From Dryomyza anilis (lineage: Eukaryota > Arthropoda > Insecta > Diptera > Dryomyzidae), in the NCBI GenBank assembly GCA_951804985.1, contig OX638130.1:32310554-32374553 (forward strand): DNA of 64,000 nt. The letters run 5' to 3'. Below the pieces are notes generated by a model. That model made no database searches and was not told the DNA's origin. It saw nothing but the letters and a program-made list of their open reading frames with translations. The translations under genes were made by a program, and so were the position numbers. Shown here in pieces: positions 1-10,010 of the stretch; positions within the stretch are counted from its first letter, which is position 1; each line of letters opens with the position of its first letter.

Positions 1-2
1 AA

Positions 3-194
3 ATAACGATTGGTACTACGACAGTTATGCATGATTTTATTGTGGAAGAAATAGTTGACGAAATAATACTTGGCATGGACTTCATGATAAAGAACGGTTT
101 CACACTTGATTTAAAAAGAAAAATTTTGAATTATGCCAACACGGAGATCCAACTAAATATTGATTGTCACAATGAAAAAAGTTATTGCTTATAA
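3..194 (+). pseudogene. Gypsy A aspartic protease, C-terminal part
   Basis: The open frame ends in an I-L-G-M-D-F motif followed by a basic tail, which is the typical end of retroviral-type aspartic proteases in Ty3/Gypsy elements, and then meets a TAA stop. The catalytic D-T/S-G part would lie left of the window edge. The same protease, with its D-T-G-A-S site, is present in the related fragment at 16323-16560, which supports the call. In the element this enzyme would cut Gag and Pol in the virus-like particle. Confidence 0.7.
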
Positions 195-234
195 AAATAG
201 AAAAATACCACATAATTCAGAAACAATTATTTGG

Positions 235-573
235 GAGAAATTAAATGGAGATTGTGGGATAAGCAAGTTGTGAGTTATTGAAGCAAACGAAGAGCTGTAT
301 AAAAGTAACATAGTGGTAGGAAGAACACTTGTTGAGGCGGAGAAAGACAGAATTGTACCTATAAGAGTTCTCAATTTGGAAAACTCGTCAAAATTAATCA
401 AAAAGGGAACAGTGGTAGGCCAGTGTCAAGAGGCGTCAGCGATTATAAATTGCGAGTCAAATACATCAAAGGACTATGTCACACCGCAAATAAATAAACA
501 ATCTACTCACAATTTTATAAATGAGTGGACGAAGGATTTGGCTGCCAAAGAAACAGCTACATGCAACAGCTAA
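235..573 (+). pseudogene. Gypsy A pol linker between protease and RT
   Basis: Codons 313-480 read V-G-R-T-L-V-E-A followed by V-P-I-R-V-L-N and L-I-K-K-G-T-V-V-G. This pattern is known in the region between protease and RT of mdg1/412-like Gypsy Pol proteins. There is no separate enzyme here. The stretch joins the RT frame through a shift near 525-573, where two frames overlap, so at least one indel separates it from the RT. The first convincing codons are around 300; upstream of that the frame is weak. Confidence 0.6.
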
Positions 574-1345
574 TTGACAAATATCGGTCTATATTTGCTG
601 AAAAGGGCCAAAAGGACGGCAGAACTGTCATTGTAAAACATCGAATAGACACTGGTGATTCTAACCCAATTCGTCAAACACAAAGAAGGGTACCACTTGC
701 GAAGAGAGACGAAGTATCACATTTGGTTGAAGAAATGCACACAAATGGCGTGGTGGAACCATCTGAGAGTCCATGGAGTTCACCAGTAGTATTAGTAAAA
801 TAGAAGGATGGTAGTACTCGGTTTTGCGTTGATTACCGAAAACTTAATGATGTCACCAAGAAGGATAGTTATCCACTGCCCAGAATCGATGACACATTGG
901 ATACACTATCTAATTCTAAGTGGTTTTCAATGTTGGACTTGCAAAGCGGTTACTGCCAAGTAGAAATCGATAAGAAAGATCGAGAGAAGACCGCATTCAG
1001 TACCGGAGATGGACTATGGCAATTTTTCGTAATGCTGTTTGGACTATGCAATGCCCCAGCAACATTCGAACGGTTAATGGAGCACGTATTAAAAGGTTTA
1101 CACTAGAAAACATGCCTAGTATACCTTGATGACATAATTGTTATGGGTAAGGATTTCAACGAACATCTAAGAAATCTAGAGGAAGTATTCCTTCGATTGA
1201 AAAGTGCGGGTCTACAACTTAGCAAAAGAAATGCTCACTTTTCAAGAAATACGTCAAGTATCTGGGTCATCGAGTTACCACGGAAGGAGTGCATACCGAT
1301 GAAGATAAAATAGTTGCAGTAAAGGACCGCAAAACCTACATGACC
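525..1345 (+). pseudogene. Gypsy A reverse transcriptase
   Basis: The frame shows the RT motifs in order: a spacer-PW-S-P-V-V entry motif near 770, F-C-V-D-Y-R-K-L-N near 830, L-D-L-Q-S-G-Y near 935, [10 protein letters not shown] near 1040, and the catalytic Y-L-D-D near 1123. Breaks are visible: a TAG stop at 801-803, another TAG at 1104-1106 just before Y-L-D-D, and a frameshift near 1250 in the connection region. RT copies the element RNA in the cytoplasmic particle. The copy is dead, but the catalytic aspartates themselves are still encoded. Confidence 0.88.
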
Positions 1346-1957
1346 TACGAAGTTTCTTGAGGCTATGTACATACTACAGGCGATTTGTTCCAGGTTTTGC
1401 CAATGTAGCTAGCAGTCTTCACGAGTTGACAAGAAAGAACCGCGCATTTCAATGGGGCAATGATCAAGAAAGGGCGTTTTTGAAATGAAAAGGTCTGCTG
1501 TGCTCGGCACCAATTCTTGCGTATCCAATTCCAGGTGAGAAATTTATACTTGATACGGATGCGAGTGGATACGGAATCGGCGGAGTTCTCTCTCAAGTGA
1601 TCAATGGACAAGAAAAAGTGATCGCATACTACAGTTAAACCTTGTCCAAACCCAAGCGAAATTACTGTGTCACCAGGAGGGTGCTTCTTGCTGTAATCGA
1701 AAGTGTGAAAAATTTTCACAAATACCTGTACGGGCAACAGTTTCACTTGAGAACCGATCACGCTGCACTGAGATGCGCGTGACCCAGAAGGTCAAATTGC
1801 GCGTTGGATAGAAGGATTACAGAGCTACGATTTCACCATAGAACATCGTAAAGGAGGTCATCATGGAAATGCAGATTCTCTGTCACTACGCCCATGTAAA
1901 CTAGAATGCAGACATTGTTCAAGAGCGGAAGGAAAAGAAAACATAATTGACATTCGT
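1346..1957 (+). pseudogene. Gypsy A RNase H and connection region
   Basis: A D-T-D-A-S-G-Y-G-I-G-G-V-L-S-Q motif near 1554-1598 marks the first catalytic aspartate of the Gypsy RNase H domain, and an L-R-T-D-H-A-A-L motif follows near 1746. The reading frame changes at least once on either side of 1500 and has a TAA stop near 1636 and further shifts near 1780-1860. A remnant of the D-A-D-S-L-S spacer (H-G-N-A-D-S-L-S around 1862-1884) leads into the integrase. RNase H would remove the RNA strand during reverse transcription. Confidence 0.8.
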
Positions 1958-3298
1958 TTGCTAAATGTTTTGCCCGATGAAAAATGGACTCCGGAACAAA
2001 TTCAATTTGATCAAAAGAGTGATCCCGACCTCACAAAAATCATGATGTTCAAGGGACAGCAAAGAAAACCAACGTGGGAAGATATAGCGACCGACAGTCC
2101 AATAACTAAAGCTGATTGGGTACAGTGGCAGAGCTTAAAGCTACAAGATGGTTGCTTATATCGTGTATGGGAAAATGAAGGTGGCACATCCGCTCGAAGT
2201 TTGATTATTGTTCCCAAGTCAAAAATAAAAGAAATATTAGCGGAATACCATGGTGGATATAGTGGTGGTCATTTGGGCATTAATAAAACGGTCGAGAAGG
2301 TAAAGAAACGTTTTTATTGGATTGGATGCCAAGAGTCAGTCGCCGATTGGATTCGCAGTTGCCCGCAATGTGTACCAGCAAAAGGACCAACAGTCCGAAG
2401 TCGCGGCAGGATACATCAGTACAACGTGGGAGCACCATTCGAGCGTATTGCCATGGATGTCGCCGGGCCGTTTCCAATCAGTGATGCGAGTAATAAGTAT
2501 GTCCTTGTCGTCATCGACTACTTCAGCAAGTGGCACGAAGTGTATCCCATGCCGAATCAAGAAGCCGCAACCGTTGCGGAGGCATTAGTTAACAACTGGG
2601 TAAGCCGTTTTGAAGTACCGTTAGAATTGCATTCAGATCAAGGAAGAAATTGTGAGTCTGCTTTATTTAAAGAAGTATGCAAAGTCCTCAACATACACAA
2701 AACATGAACGAAGCCTTTGCACCCGCAATCAGACGACATGGTGGAGAGATTCAATCGGACTTTGGAAGAGTATCTCAGAAAAGTGGATAATAAAAATCAA
2801 AAAGATTGGGATACACACATACCACTATTCCTCATGGCTTATCGAACGGCGGTTCATGATACCACAGCAGCTTCACCATCTAAAATTGTTTTTGGAACAG
2901 ACTTAAGATTACCTGCGGATTTAAAGATTGGTGCGAGTCCTTCAGCTGAAATTCCTATACACAATTATGTTTCCATAAAAAGTGAAGAAATGAACGAAGT
3001 GCATCAATTTGTAAGACAGCGTACACAATTTGCCAGTGATAAGATGATGACCAGATACGACTTGCGCACATTCGCAAATTCAGAGGGACTTACGGAAGGA
3101 GAGCTTGTTTTGCTCTATAACCCACAAAGGAAAAAAGGCTTATCCCCTAAGCTACAAACACACTGGGAAGGACCATATAAGATAATTAAAAGAATTAATG
3201 ATGTAGTGTATCGGATTCAGAATACTGCGGGCGTTAGAAGAAAAATGAAAGTGGTACATCCAGAAAGGTTGGCGCCGTATAGAGAGAGAGAGGATTAA
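1958..3298 (+). pseudogene. Gypsy A integrase with GPY/F module
   Basis: An HHCC zinc finger (H-G-G-Y-S-G-G-H and C-P-Q-C, about 2248-2374) is followed by the DDE core: M-D-V-A-G-P-F near 2453, S-D-Q-G-R-N near 2633, and the E of M-V-E-R-F-N near 2742. The C-terminal half has a W-E-G-P-Y-K-I GPY/F module near 3163 and a V-V-H-P-E-R-L-A-P-Y end, as in mdg1/412-like elements. A single TGA at 2705-2707 splits the protein; both halves are otherwise in one frame, so the lesion is probably one nonsense substitution. The 447-codon length is normal for the domain. Integrase would insert the cDNA with a short target duplication. Confidence 0.9.
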
Positions 3299-3315
3299 CA
3301 TCTGTTCGGGACGAA

Positions 3316-3335
3316 CAGATTTAGGTGGAGAGCAG
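3316..3335 (+). promoter_or_regulatory. Polypurine tract of Gypsy A
   Basis: A purine-rich run (GGTGGAGAGCAG at its end) sits directly before the LTR start TGTTACGAAA. This is where plus-strand DNA synthesis is primed in LTR retrotransposons. A comparable purine run, AAGAAGGGGAGC, precedes the 3' LTR of the minus-strand Gypsy element around 32430. Confidence 0.6.
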
Positions 3336-3880
3336 TGTTACGAAAAGAGGTAATTTGCTCCACAGTGCAAGCAATCAACAATAATAAATGAGACGCAAGA
3401 CAATTCAGCGCACTAAGCAATGTGTTAGAAAGAAACGGAAGATCATTCAGCGCACTATGCAATGTGCGAGAAAGAGATGGAAGATCAGCACATTAAAACA
3501 CATGAGTGCGAATGAGATGCCAATAGCATGCGTCATTCACGAAACGAGTAGAAGGTTCTCGAAACAAGTCGAAGCTTGTCGAAACGTGTCGAACTGATGC
3601 CTGCAGTATATAAGGCCGCGCTTATGAGGCATTGTACTTCAGTTGTGATTTAATAGTGAACTAGTGCGTCTCGTGAGTGAACATTGTAAAGATAAATTGT
3701 AGTAATTCAGCAGTTGATATAAGTGATTATTCTTTAAGTTGTTATTTAAATTAATAAAGTTAATTAATACTAGTTGAAATAATACTAGTTAAAACCAAAT
3801 ATAAGTGCGTTTTTATTTTGTACGCAATCCAGCGATACGAACTCGTAGAACAGTTTTCCGTAGACTGAATTTTCGTAACA
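3336..3880 (+). repeat. 3' LTR of Gypsy A (545 bp)
   Basis: The LTR opens with TGTTACGAAA and closes with TTTCGTAACA, an exact 10-bp inverted match. It contains a TATA box (TATATAAG near 3608) and an AATAAA signal near 3752, giving the expected U3-R-U5 order. A second near-full-length copy lies at 25552-26090, which fixes both ends independently. Repeats of the type AAGACAATTCAGCGCACTAAG / GAAGATCATTCAGCGCACTA occur inside U3. Confidence 0.92.
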
Positions 3881-3887
3881 ATACGTT

Positions 3888-4231
3888 AACTTCAACATTA
3901 TTAAATTTTAAAAATTTCTTTATTTTCTAACAATTTATATAGATTAGCAATTTTTCTAAGTTTTTTTTTGAGGTTTATTTCACATCTTTTGAAGGCCATT
4001 TCATTTATTTTGGTAGTTATTGCATTTCTTTGGGGGTTATTTCATTTCTTTTGGGAGATACTTAATAAACAAGAATTTGGATGGACATTTTGGGCATTAT
4101 TTCATTTATTTTGGGTGTTATTTCATTGGGGGATATTTCATTTTTTTTTTGGGTGTTATTTCATATGAAATAGCACCTGATTTTTTTTGGTGCTTGTTTT
4201 ATTTTTTATTTTCGTGTTATTTCATTACGAT
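3888..4231. repeat. AT-rich stretch with irregular TTATTTCATTT minisatellite
   Basis: From about 3967 to 4225 the words TTATTTCATTT and TTTTGGG(T/A) alternate at uneven spacing, producing a G-run every 20-35 bases in an otherwise T-rich strand. Two open frames (3968-4168 and 4020-4238) cross it and encode only F/W/L-rich repeats of these words, so I do not treat them as genes. No coding or transposon motif is visible. Confidence 0.6.
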
Positions 4232-4490
4232 TTATTAAGAGTAAATGAGACGCAAGACAATTCAGCTATGTGTTAGAGAGGGACGGAAAATAATTTAGAG
4301 CACTTACAAATGTGCGAGAAGGAGATGGAAGATCAGCGCATTAAAACACATGAGTGTTCAAATGTAAGCAACATTCACGAAAAGTGGAGAACATGTCGTA
4401 GGGTGTCGAAACTTGTCGAACTGAGTATATAAGGTTACCATATCTAAGGCGCAACACTTCAGTAGTGATTTGAATGTAGTCGAGTATTAA
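4232..4490 (+). repeat. Diverged LTR fragment of the Gypsy A family
   Basis: The text GAGACGCAAGACAATTCAG, a GAGAAGGAGATGGAAGATCAG block, GTCGAACTG, TATATAAGG and ACTTCAGTAGTGATTT follow the same order as in the LTR at 3336-3880. The first about 60 bases and the end of the LTR are missing, and substitutions and small indels are frequent. It abuts the 3' LTR region of the Copia element that follows on the other strand. Confidence 0.8.
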
Positions 4491-4494
4491 AACG

Positions 4495-4666
4495 CAAGCG
4501 ATGTTGTTTAAGTAAAGGCATTTATTAAACTGTGCTGAATATGAACAAGAGATAATGCAAGTTATAAAGAAAGTAAACAAATGACATATCATTAGGATGT
4601 GTTCAATATGCAAAATAGAAAATTATATGCAGGGATATACTACATCTGCTTCGCTGCTACAATACA
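4495..4666 (-). repeat. Putative 3' LTR start of the minus-strand Copia element
   Basis: On the minus strand the Copia RNase H frame ends, a purine run CGAGGGGA follows (4667-4674), and then a sequence beginning TGTATTGTAGCAG. This is the expected polypurine-tract to LTR junction. No second LTR copy was found in the window, so the far end is not defined. Confidence 0.4.
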
Positions 4667-4667
4667 T

Positions 4668-5467
4668 CCCCTCGATGTAGTGATACTACATTCGTAGTCA
4701 GTTGAACAGGAATGGTGTTTTATTCCAGTGGGTCCTTTTGTTAGCATGTCAGCTGGCATGACATCAGTCGGCATGTATTCTAGCTCGATGTTTCGATTTC
4801 GAAGAAAGTCACGCACGAAATGGTGCCGGATGTCAATATGTTTAGTTCGTGAATGGTAGTCAAAACATTAGACTAATTTGTGTCCGCTTTGACTATCGTT
4901 GAAGAATGTAATACCCTTGCGGATATTCCGACATCGTTTAGAATGTCGTTAATGTAAAAATCCTCCTTTGTTGCTTCGGCTACAGCTTCGGCCAATCTTT
5001 CATATTATCTTTCATATCAAATGATCTAGATAGATCCATCTTGATCGTCTTCAGCCAAGCAGTATCATTCGACGCCAAAAGTAGATCAACTACGCATAAG
5101 TTTGTTGCCTTTCTGCATCAAGAACAAGCACGGATCTTGGTTTGCCGTAACCCAAGCCGAGTTAATTTCTTCGTAATTATGTAATACCAAATCAGGAATG
5201 GTGCAGGCCATACAATGCTGTCTTTAATGAACATACAGGATTAACGATGCAGCGTAGAACCAGAAGCAATCTAACAGCTGTCTCATCGACGCTTTCAATA
5301 TGATTTTTGGTTTTATTAGATCCTATCGGCTTACCTGATTTTAATTTATTCAAGATAGTCTGTAACAGATCTGGAACCTGCATATAACCGCTTTCTTCAA
5401 GCTCGCCGTTTAGGTATGCTGTAATAACATCCATTTGATGGATTTTCAAATCAAGTTCTGTTGCCAA
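4668..5467 (-). pseudogene. Ty1/Copia RT (middle and end) and RNase H, broken
   Basis: Read on the minus strand, 5467-5192 encodes L-K-I-H-Q-M-D-V-x-T-A-Y-L-N-G-E-L-E-E and ends A-L-Y-G-L, a hallmark of Copia RT. Further on, D-P-C-L-F and a degraded catalytic motif (V-V-D-L-L-L-A-S-N-D instead of the usual Y-V-D-D) appear near 5090-5140, then F-D-M-K-D near 5030. RNase H follows with R-T-K-H-I-D-I-R-H-H-F-V-R-D near 4805-4850 and A-D-M-L-T-K-G near 4735. Several stops and frame changes separate these blocks, so the gene is dead. Confidence 0.85.
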
Positions 5468-5597
5468 CTGTCAACATCATTATTGATGATGAACGCGCCA
5501 TGGGGGAGTAAGTCTCATGACAGTCTTCTCATGGCTGCTTTGCGTAGCCTTTTGCTACCATACGTAGCAAAAGGCTTTCGTGCGAACAACTAATCTG

Positions 5598-6056
5598 CTA
5601 TTTATAATTGTTTGCGTATTGTTGCGTATTTGCGTATTCATCTTCGATTGCTGCTGTCCAATCTACTGCACCATGCATCACCATCGCTTCACCAAACGTT
5701 ATTGAATCAACTGCCATTGTCAGATACGCCATTTCGCATTTCTCGAACTCGTCTTCTTCAGTCAGACTCATCGTTGTCTTCTTCACTCTCGGCGTTACTT
5801 GCTGGATGAAATACTTTCTTGCGTCGTCCACGCTGACCAAGTCTTTGAAATTTTGGCATCCCATTCCACGTTTACTGCTCGTTCCGCTGTCCATTTGTCA
5901 TCATCATCGTCATTTAATGTCACAACGCGATCTTTGTGTTCTTCGCGCTGGTCCGCCACTTCGGAAACATTTTTAAATTGGAAGTCAATATTATTGTCGT
6001 TAGTGATGCGTGACGAGAAAATTGGAGATCTCGATCGACGAGATATCCCTACTACT
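5598..6056 (-). pseudogene. Copia pol, acidic linker and region before RT
   Basis: The minus-strand frame begins with an acidic and basic linker (N-D-D-D-D-D-K near 5895-5910) and reaches a segment in which E-A-M...W-T-A-A-I-E-D-E-Y matches the conserved E-A-x(n)-W-x-x-A-x-x-E-E motif that opens Copia RT. It is interrupted between 5467 and 5598 by short direct repeats (GCGTAGCCTTTTGCTA and TACGTAGCAAAAGGC) and a frame change. It lies immediately upstream, in transcription order, of the RT block at 5467. Confidence 0.7.
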
Positions 6057-6060
6057 TAAA

Positions 6061-6459
6061 CAATTGAAGAGTTAGATAAATGAAACTTATAATTTAGATT
6101 ACTTATATACCTACGCTGTATGTGCGAGATCGGTCCATTGTGACCTACGATCCGACCATTTATATTAAAAAATACCTCACATTAAATTTACATCTACAGA
6201 TCAATTTTACTGTATACGTGCTTAGGTAAACTTTTTTGGTCAAATATATATTGAAATCATGCTCAAATAAATGAAAATAATGTTTTCCTCCGATACGACT
6301 TGTGGTTCCAACAAAAAATCGAAATTCGGTACACCTACCCATTTGTAAATATGGGTATCAAATAAATGGAAATTCTTCAGCGATTGAAAGTTTGTATTTA
6401 TTTTCAGGATTCGTATACCCTGGTGACTTATATATCACTTTGAATGGTAACCACACATA
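6061..6459. other. AT-rich stretch without recognised gene
   Basis: This stretch separates the Copia linker from a DINE-1 tail and belongs to the foreign DNA that splits the Copia element. The only open frame (6342-6160, minus) has no motif I recognise. A TATACCC-like word near 6413 may be the very degenerate start of the DINE-1 copy that ends at 6580. Confidence 0.4.
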
Positions 6460-6580
6460 TGTGTAGGGTATTTATAGTCGGCTTAGACCGACTATAATTT
6501 TGATAATCCTAACTATCATAATAACACCAAATTTTAAATTTCCCATGTGATCTAACCTTCCCAACTGGTTTTGTAATTCA
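6460..6580 (+). mobile_element. 3' end fragment of a DINE-1/INE-1-like (Helentron-associated) element
   Basis: GTGTAGGGTATTTATAGTCGG, a short loop and CCGACTATAA form the terminal hairpin that the larger copies at 17718 and 42166 carry. CCATGTGATCTAACCTTCCCAACT follows here as in those copies. The rest of the element is missing or too diverged to see. Confidence 0.65.
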
Positions 6581-7769
6581 ATTCGTGGCGTATTTAATAT
6601 TATAATAATTTAAATGTATTCTAAATGTTTACTTATGTTATATAAATTATTACGTTTTCATTGAAAGAAATAGTTTATTTGTTGGATTTCGCAACGCCTT
6701 AACAAGATTTAGACTTAATCAAGATATCCAACATCACGAGATACAATAAAATATACATATTTAAATTTAAAATTTTTATTAACTTCTAGATTTGTTATTT
6801 AATCTTTCAGCGCTCTTTGTGTCCCAAACTAATTCTTATTGTGGAAGAACAATCAAAAGTTTTTTGAAACTACATTTCGCTGAACAACGTTCTAAACATT
6901 TGGTATAAACTTTCTATGTGCTTTGTTATTCTTTTGTTTGATCACTTGTATAACGGTAAATCGTATTCAACCAAAAAAAAAAAACACACGCAACTTCATG
7001 GATAAAAACGACAACTTTGTTTGTTTCTTTTTTCTTTGCTGCGCTAGTATCGTACGTCGCTCCATCTTACAGTGCATCTTTTTTGTTATTTTCTTATTTT
7101 CCTTCTAGCGGTAAATCGAATACAAAAACATACGCTACTCCAAAGACAAAATAGACAAAGTAGAACTGTTTCTGTTTTTTCGTTTCGCTCATGTCGATCG
7201 ACTTTTGTCGATCTTATGCACTGAAATTAAATGTTTTGCTGTGTAAGGGGTATTATGTATATTTTTTAAGTATACGGTTCTTATTAATTGTAAAATCATG
7301 AAATTTTTATCTTAAGTTGATTTGTATGTGTATTATAATATACAATTTAAACACAAAAAATATCTTTTTAATACATTATCATTTTAATAGTGTAACTGCA
7401 ATTTTTATTTTTTTTTTATTTTTTTTTTTTTTTCGAAAATTTCTGCTTCTTTGGAAAGTGAAAAAACAAAAATATGGGAATCTATCAACACAGAATCCAA
7501 GCTATTGCTCGAATTTTTCGCGCGCAATTTTTAAGACAATCAACAAAACTCGTGAGTGCTGTTGTGCAAGAAATTTTTGTTGCCTACTGGTTGACTGCAC
7601 AACAATATATAGTACATATATATTGTATATTATATTATAAAAGAATTAGTTTAATGTTTGTACAAAATTTAATTACCATATAAATTATTTACAACGAAAA
7701 AATCTGCCAGCTGAAAATTGAACTCATGTGATTCTAATTTCCATTTTAATAATGTTTTCCAATATATTT
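6581..7769. other. AT-rich DNA with a local tandem duplication, no recognised gene
   Basis: Two imperfect copies of a block starting CGGTAAATCG and ending near CGCTAGTATCG / CGCTCATGTCG lie at about 6955-7060 and 7110-7200. A poly-T run occupies about 7410-7435. Open frames at 6923, 7317 and 7474 are F/I/L-rich translations of AT-rich DNA and show no domain. Confidence 0.45.
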
Positions 7770-8115
7770 TTTTCGCATATTAATGAAACATCGCACTTTT
7801 CTGACCACGCGCGAATTCACTTTTGGGAACTTCTGTACATGTAAACAATAAATAATGATAAATATAACAACTAAAATATTGCTATACAAAATTAGGACTT
7901 AACTTTGCATTCATTTTTATACATAAAATTTTTTTTTTTAAATTTTCGATATCTCGTTGAGATCGAGATGACTTTTCAAAGTCGAGACGAGATTCGAGCA
8001 CGAGATAATATTTTTAACTTTTTCGAGAACGTGATTTCCAAAATCTTGGTCAAATTTCCTTTTGAAGGAATTTTATTAAAAACATTACCTTTACTACCGA
8101 AAACTTTCTTGTAAA
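7770..8115. repeat. Dispersed repeat, copy 1 (partner at 38330-38650)
   Basis: The stretch from GAAACATCGCACTTTT through TGTAAACAATAAA, ATTGCTATA and the TCGAGA-rich block at 7945-8060 recurs in the same order and orientation at 38330-38650. Neither copy has a clear reading frame. The pair probably marks an unnamed transposon or satellite-like repeat. Confidence 0.6.
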
Positions 8116-8124
8116 ACACTGTTG

Positions 8125-8412
8125 TTAGTTTTTTATTTGTCCAGCTTTTGTATGGAATTTAACTCTTAGATTTTGTAACGCACCGATTACCAATATAACA
8201 CACGGTATGAATGGCATCTGCCCAAAACGACGGTGGGGACCAGCATGCTTCATCACGCACCTTGACATTTCAACTAGAGTTCTATTTTGGCGTTCTACGA
8301 TACTATTTTGGTGGGGTGTATGAGGCATTTTCATGTCAGAATTATATGGTTGTAAATAATAAATGAGTATCTTATGATCAGTCAATATCATGGTATGATT
8401 GGTATTGACCAT
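8125..8412 (-). pseudogene. Copia integrase core fragment
   Basis: The minus-strand frame contains H-T-P-H-Q-N-S-I-V-E-R-Q-N-R-T-L-V-E-M, the very conserved block around the catalytic Glu of Copia integrase, followed by C-V-M-K-H-A-G-P-x-R-R-F. In Copia Pol, integrase comes before RT, and on this strand 8412-8125 is upstream of 6056-4668, so both belong to one element split by about 2 kb of inserted repeats. The N-terminal zinc finger and the first two Asp motifs are not seen. Confidence 0.8.
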
Positions 8413-8635
8413 ATTTTGTTCGTGACAGTCTTCAACGTAATCATAACATGGTTCTTTTCAACCATATTTTGGTTTTTCAAAAATACAATCATATTATAAT
8501 AAATTGTCTACTATAATATGGTTTTAGCGACCTTATTATTGTTGAAATAAAATTGAAAATACTATACTTTCATTGCGACAATCATGTATGATTGTAAAGA
8601 CCATAGCATTTTTCATTGAGAAATAAACCACATGC
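8413..8635. repeat. AT-rich stretch with repeated AACCATATT/AATCATATT words
   Basis: Words such as AACCATATTTTGG, AATCATATTATAAT and AATATGGTT recur in both orientations, giving possible weak hairpins. No coding motif is visible. Confidence 0.3.
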
Positions 8636-8745
8636 AATTCGGATTGATCTAACCAAAGTTACGACCATTCAAACGCAAAAAATATGAATTTTAAGGTGTA
8701 CCTATTATTTCTTGCATAATATATATGATTTTCATAATGTAGGGG
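8636..8745 (-). repeat. Dispersed repeat, partner of 14465-14600 in opposite orientation
   Basis: ATTCGGATTGATCTAACC...AAGTTACGA...TTTTAAGGTGTACCTATTATTTCTTGCATAA reads as an imperfect reverse complement of the block TTATGCAATAAATAACAGGTACACC...CATAACTTCGGTCAGATTAATCCGAAT at 14485-14560. This indicates a dispersed repeat family with no name I can give. Confidence 0.55.
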
Positions 8746-9480
8746 CGCTTGGAGCCATAAATTGATTTTTTTATTATTTAATTACGAAATCTATGCGACA
8801 CTAATTCTAAAATTTTACTGCATATTTTTATGCGCGATTTTATGAAAAGTCTTATACTTCCCCAAACATACCAAACACTGCTGTGCAAGGTGTATGATGT
8901 TGGTTGTGCTTCAACAAAATTATTTCTTTTATTTTTGTTACCCTTTTTCTTAATTTTTTTCCACCCACATAATTTCTGTCGTAACATACTTTCTTTTGCT
9001 GATCATAGTTGCCGAGGAAAGAACTATTTTCATCAAGTGGTAAATTTGAATAGTTTTTTTTTATCCATTATCATCCAACATATTATAAAAAACAAGTAAG
9101 ATTTGAATATATTATAATTAATTAACTTTCTACTAATTTCTGAAATTTTTGCAGACTTTCCATATTTTTCTGGTTTTTCCTAGAAAAAATCCTTAAAAGG
9201 AATGTACTTTTGAAAATTTTTTAGACTTTTCAATAAACATCAGTAATAAATAAAATTGTGAGTAATTCATTTTTTTATTCGTTTTTCTTCAATTTAATTT
9301 GCATAAATTCAATTTTTTTAATTAGAACAATTGGTTCTCGGCAAACGATGGACGACGCAGCATTTGGAATCGGCATTTTTTTTTTGTTCTCCAGTGTCAA
9401 TTCCTTTGCGGATAATAATTTCTATTAATTATTTCATTTATTTTTTTTTCTAATACAATAAAATCTCTCTGTAGATTGGC
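8746..9480. other. AT-rich DNA, nothing recognised
   Basis: The open frames at 8778-8987 (minus) and 8830-9099 (plus) lie opposite each other and are low-complexity (F/L/H-rich or K/N-rich). I see no domain, RNA gene or repeat boundary here. Confidence 0.3.
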
Positions 9481-9499
9481 ACTTAATCTGATTAATTGA

Positions 9500-9790
9500 A
9501 TTTTAACAAAATTCACGTTCAGAAGCCCAACACATACACCTTCCTAGGTAAATTTTTGAAGAGAGCCTAAACTGAGTCCAACAACTAAACGCATCGCTGT
9601 GACGATCAAATCGATCCACTTAAGCTGAGCCGCAAATCAACAGCACGCGCAACTGTTTCGGCAATTTCGGACTCTGATCGCCATTACCTCCTTTCTCCAG
9701 CCCGAGTGTTTCTGCGAAAACCTCAAAAATATCCGTCCAATAAAAGCATAAACTTGTGATTTGAACAAAAAAAAAAACACATAAATTTAT
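9500..9790. other. GC-richer island, possibly untranslated exon sequence
   Basis: Base composition is visibly higher in C and G than the flanks between about 9510 and 9730, with no tandem repeat or transposon motif. It ends in a run of A near 9770. It could be non-coding leader sequence of the candidate exon at 9936, or an old transposon fragment. There is no direct evidence for either. Confidence 0.2.
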
Positions 9791-9847
9791 CAAATGTGGA
9801 AACAATAAATGAAATAGTGATGTGGTGATATTAAATCAATTTTAATA

Positions 9848-9849
9848 TA

Positions 9850-9899
<50 letters not shown>
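9848..9899. repeat. (TA)n microsatellite
   Basis: About 25 uninterrupted TA units. It is likely length-polymorphic and hard to assemble exactly. Confidence 0.95.
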
Positions 9900-9902
<3 letters not shown>

Positions 9903-9935
9903 GTTTGAAATAATGAACGAAACATTTTGAAATAT

Positions 9936-10010
9936 ATGTATAATCAACGATCACCAGTAACCAACATGAAAGATCTGTCATCGTGGGAGCGACTCTTCGG
10001 CTGTAAAAAA
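9936..10010 (+). CDS. Candidate short coding exon with splice donor, function unknown
   Basis: An ATG at 9936 opens 25 codons of normal, non-repetitive composition containing M-K-D-L-S-S-W-E-R-L-F-G-C-K-K. The frame is followed directly by GTAATAAGT, an acceptable fly splice donor, leaving the exon in phase 0. Past the donor the frame turns into a typical AT-rich hydrophobic read-through. There is no transposon similarity I can name. If internal, a CAG acceptor-like site lies at 9955-9957. It may be the start of a host gene whose next exon is outside or hidden among repeats; chance is an equally good explanation. Confidence 0.2.

Larger units (their letters stand above)
1..3880 (+). mobile_element. 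Ty3/Gypsy LTR retrotransposon A, 5' part outside the window, decayed
   Basis: Protease, RT, RNase H and integrase follow each other in the Ty3/Gypsy order and are closed on the right by an LTR with perfect 10-bp inverted ends. The gag, leader and 5' LTR would lie left of the window. Nonsense codons and frameshifts occur in nearly every domain, so the copy cannot make a full polyprotein. No envelope-like reading frame fits between integrase and the 3' LTR. LTR relatives at 4232, 15966 and 25552 and a protease relative at 16323 show that the family is repeated locally. Confidence 0.9.

Noticed and set aside
3296..3336. Envelope gene after integrase in Gypsy A
   Set aside because: Only about 40 bases separate the integrase stop from the LTR, and no such frame exists.
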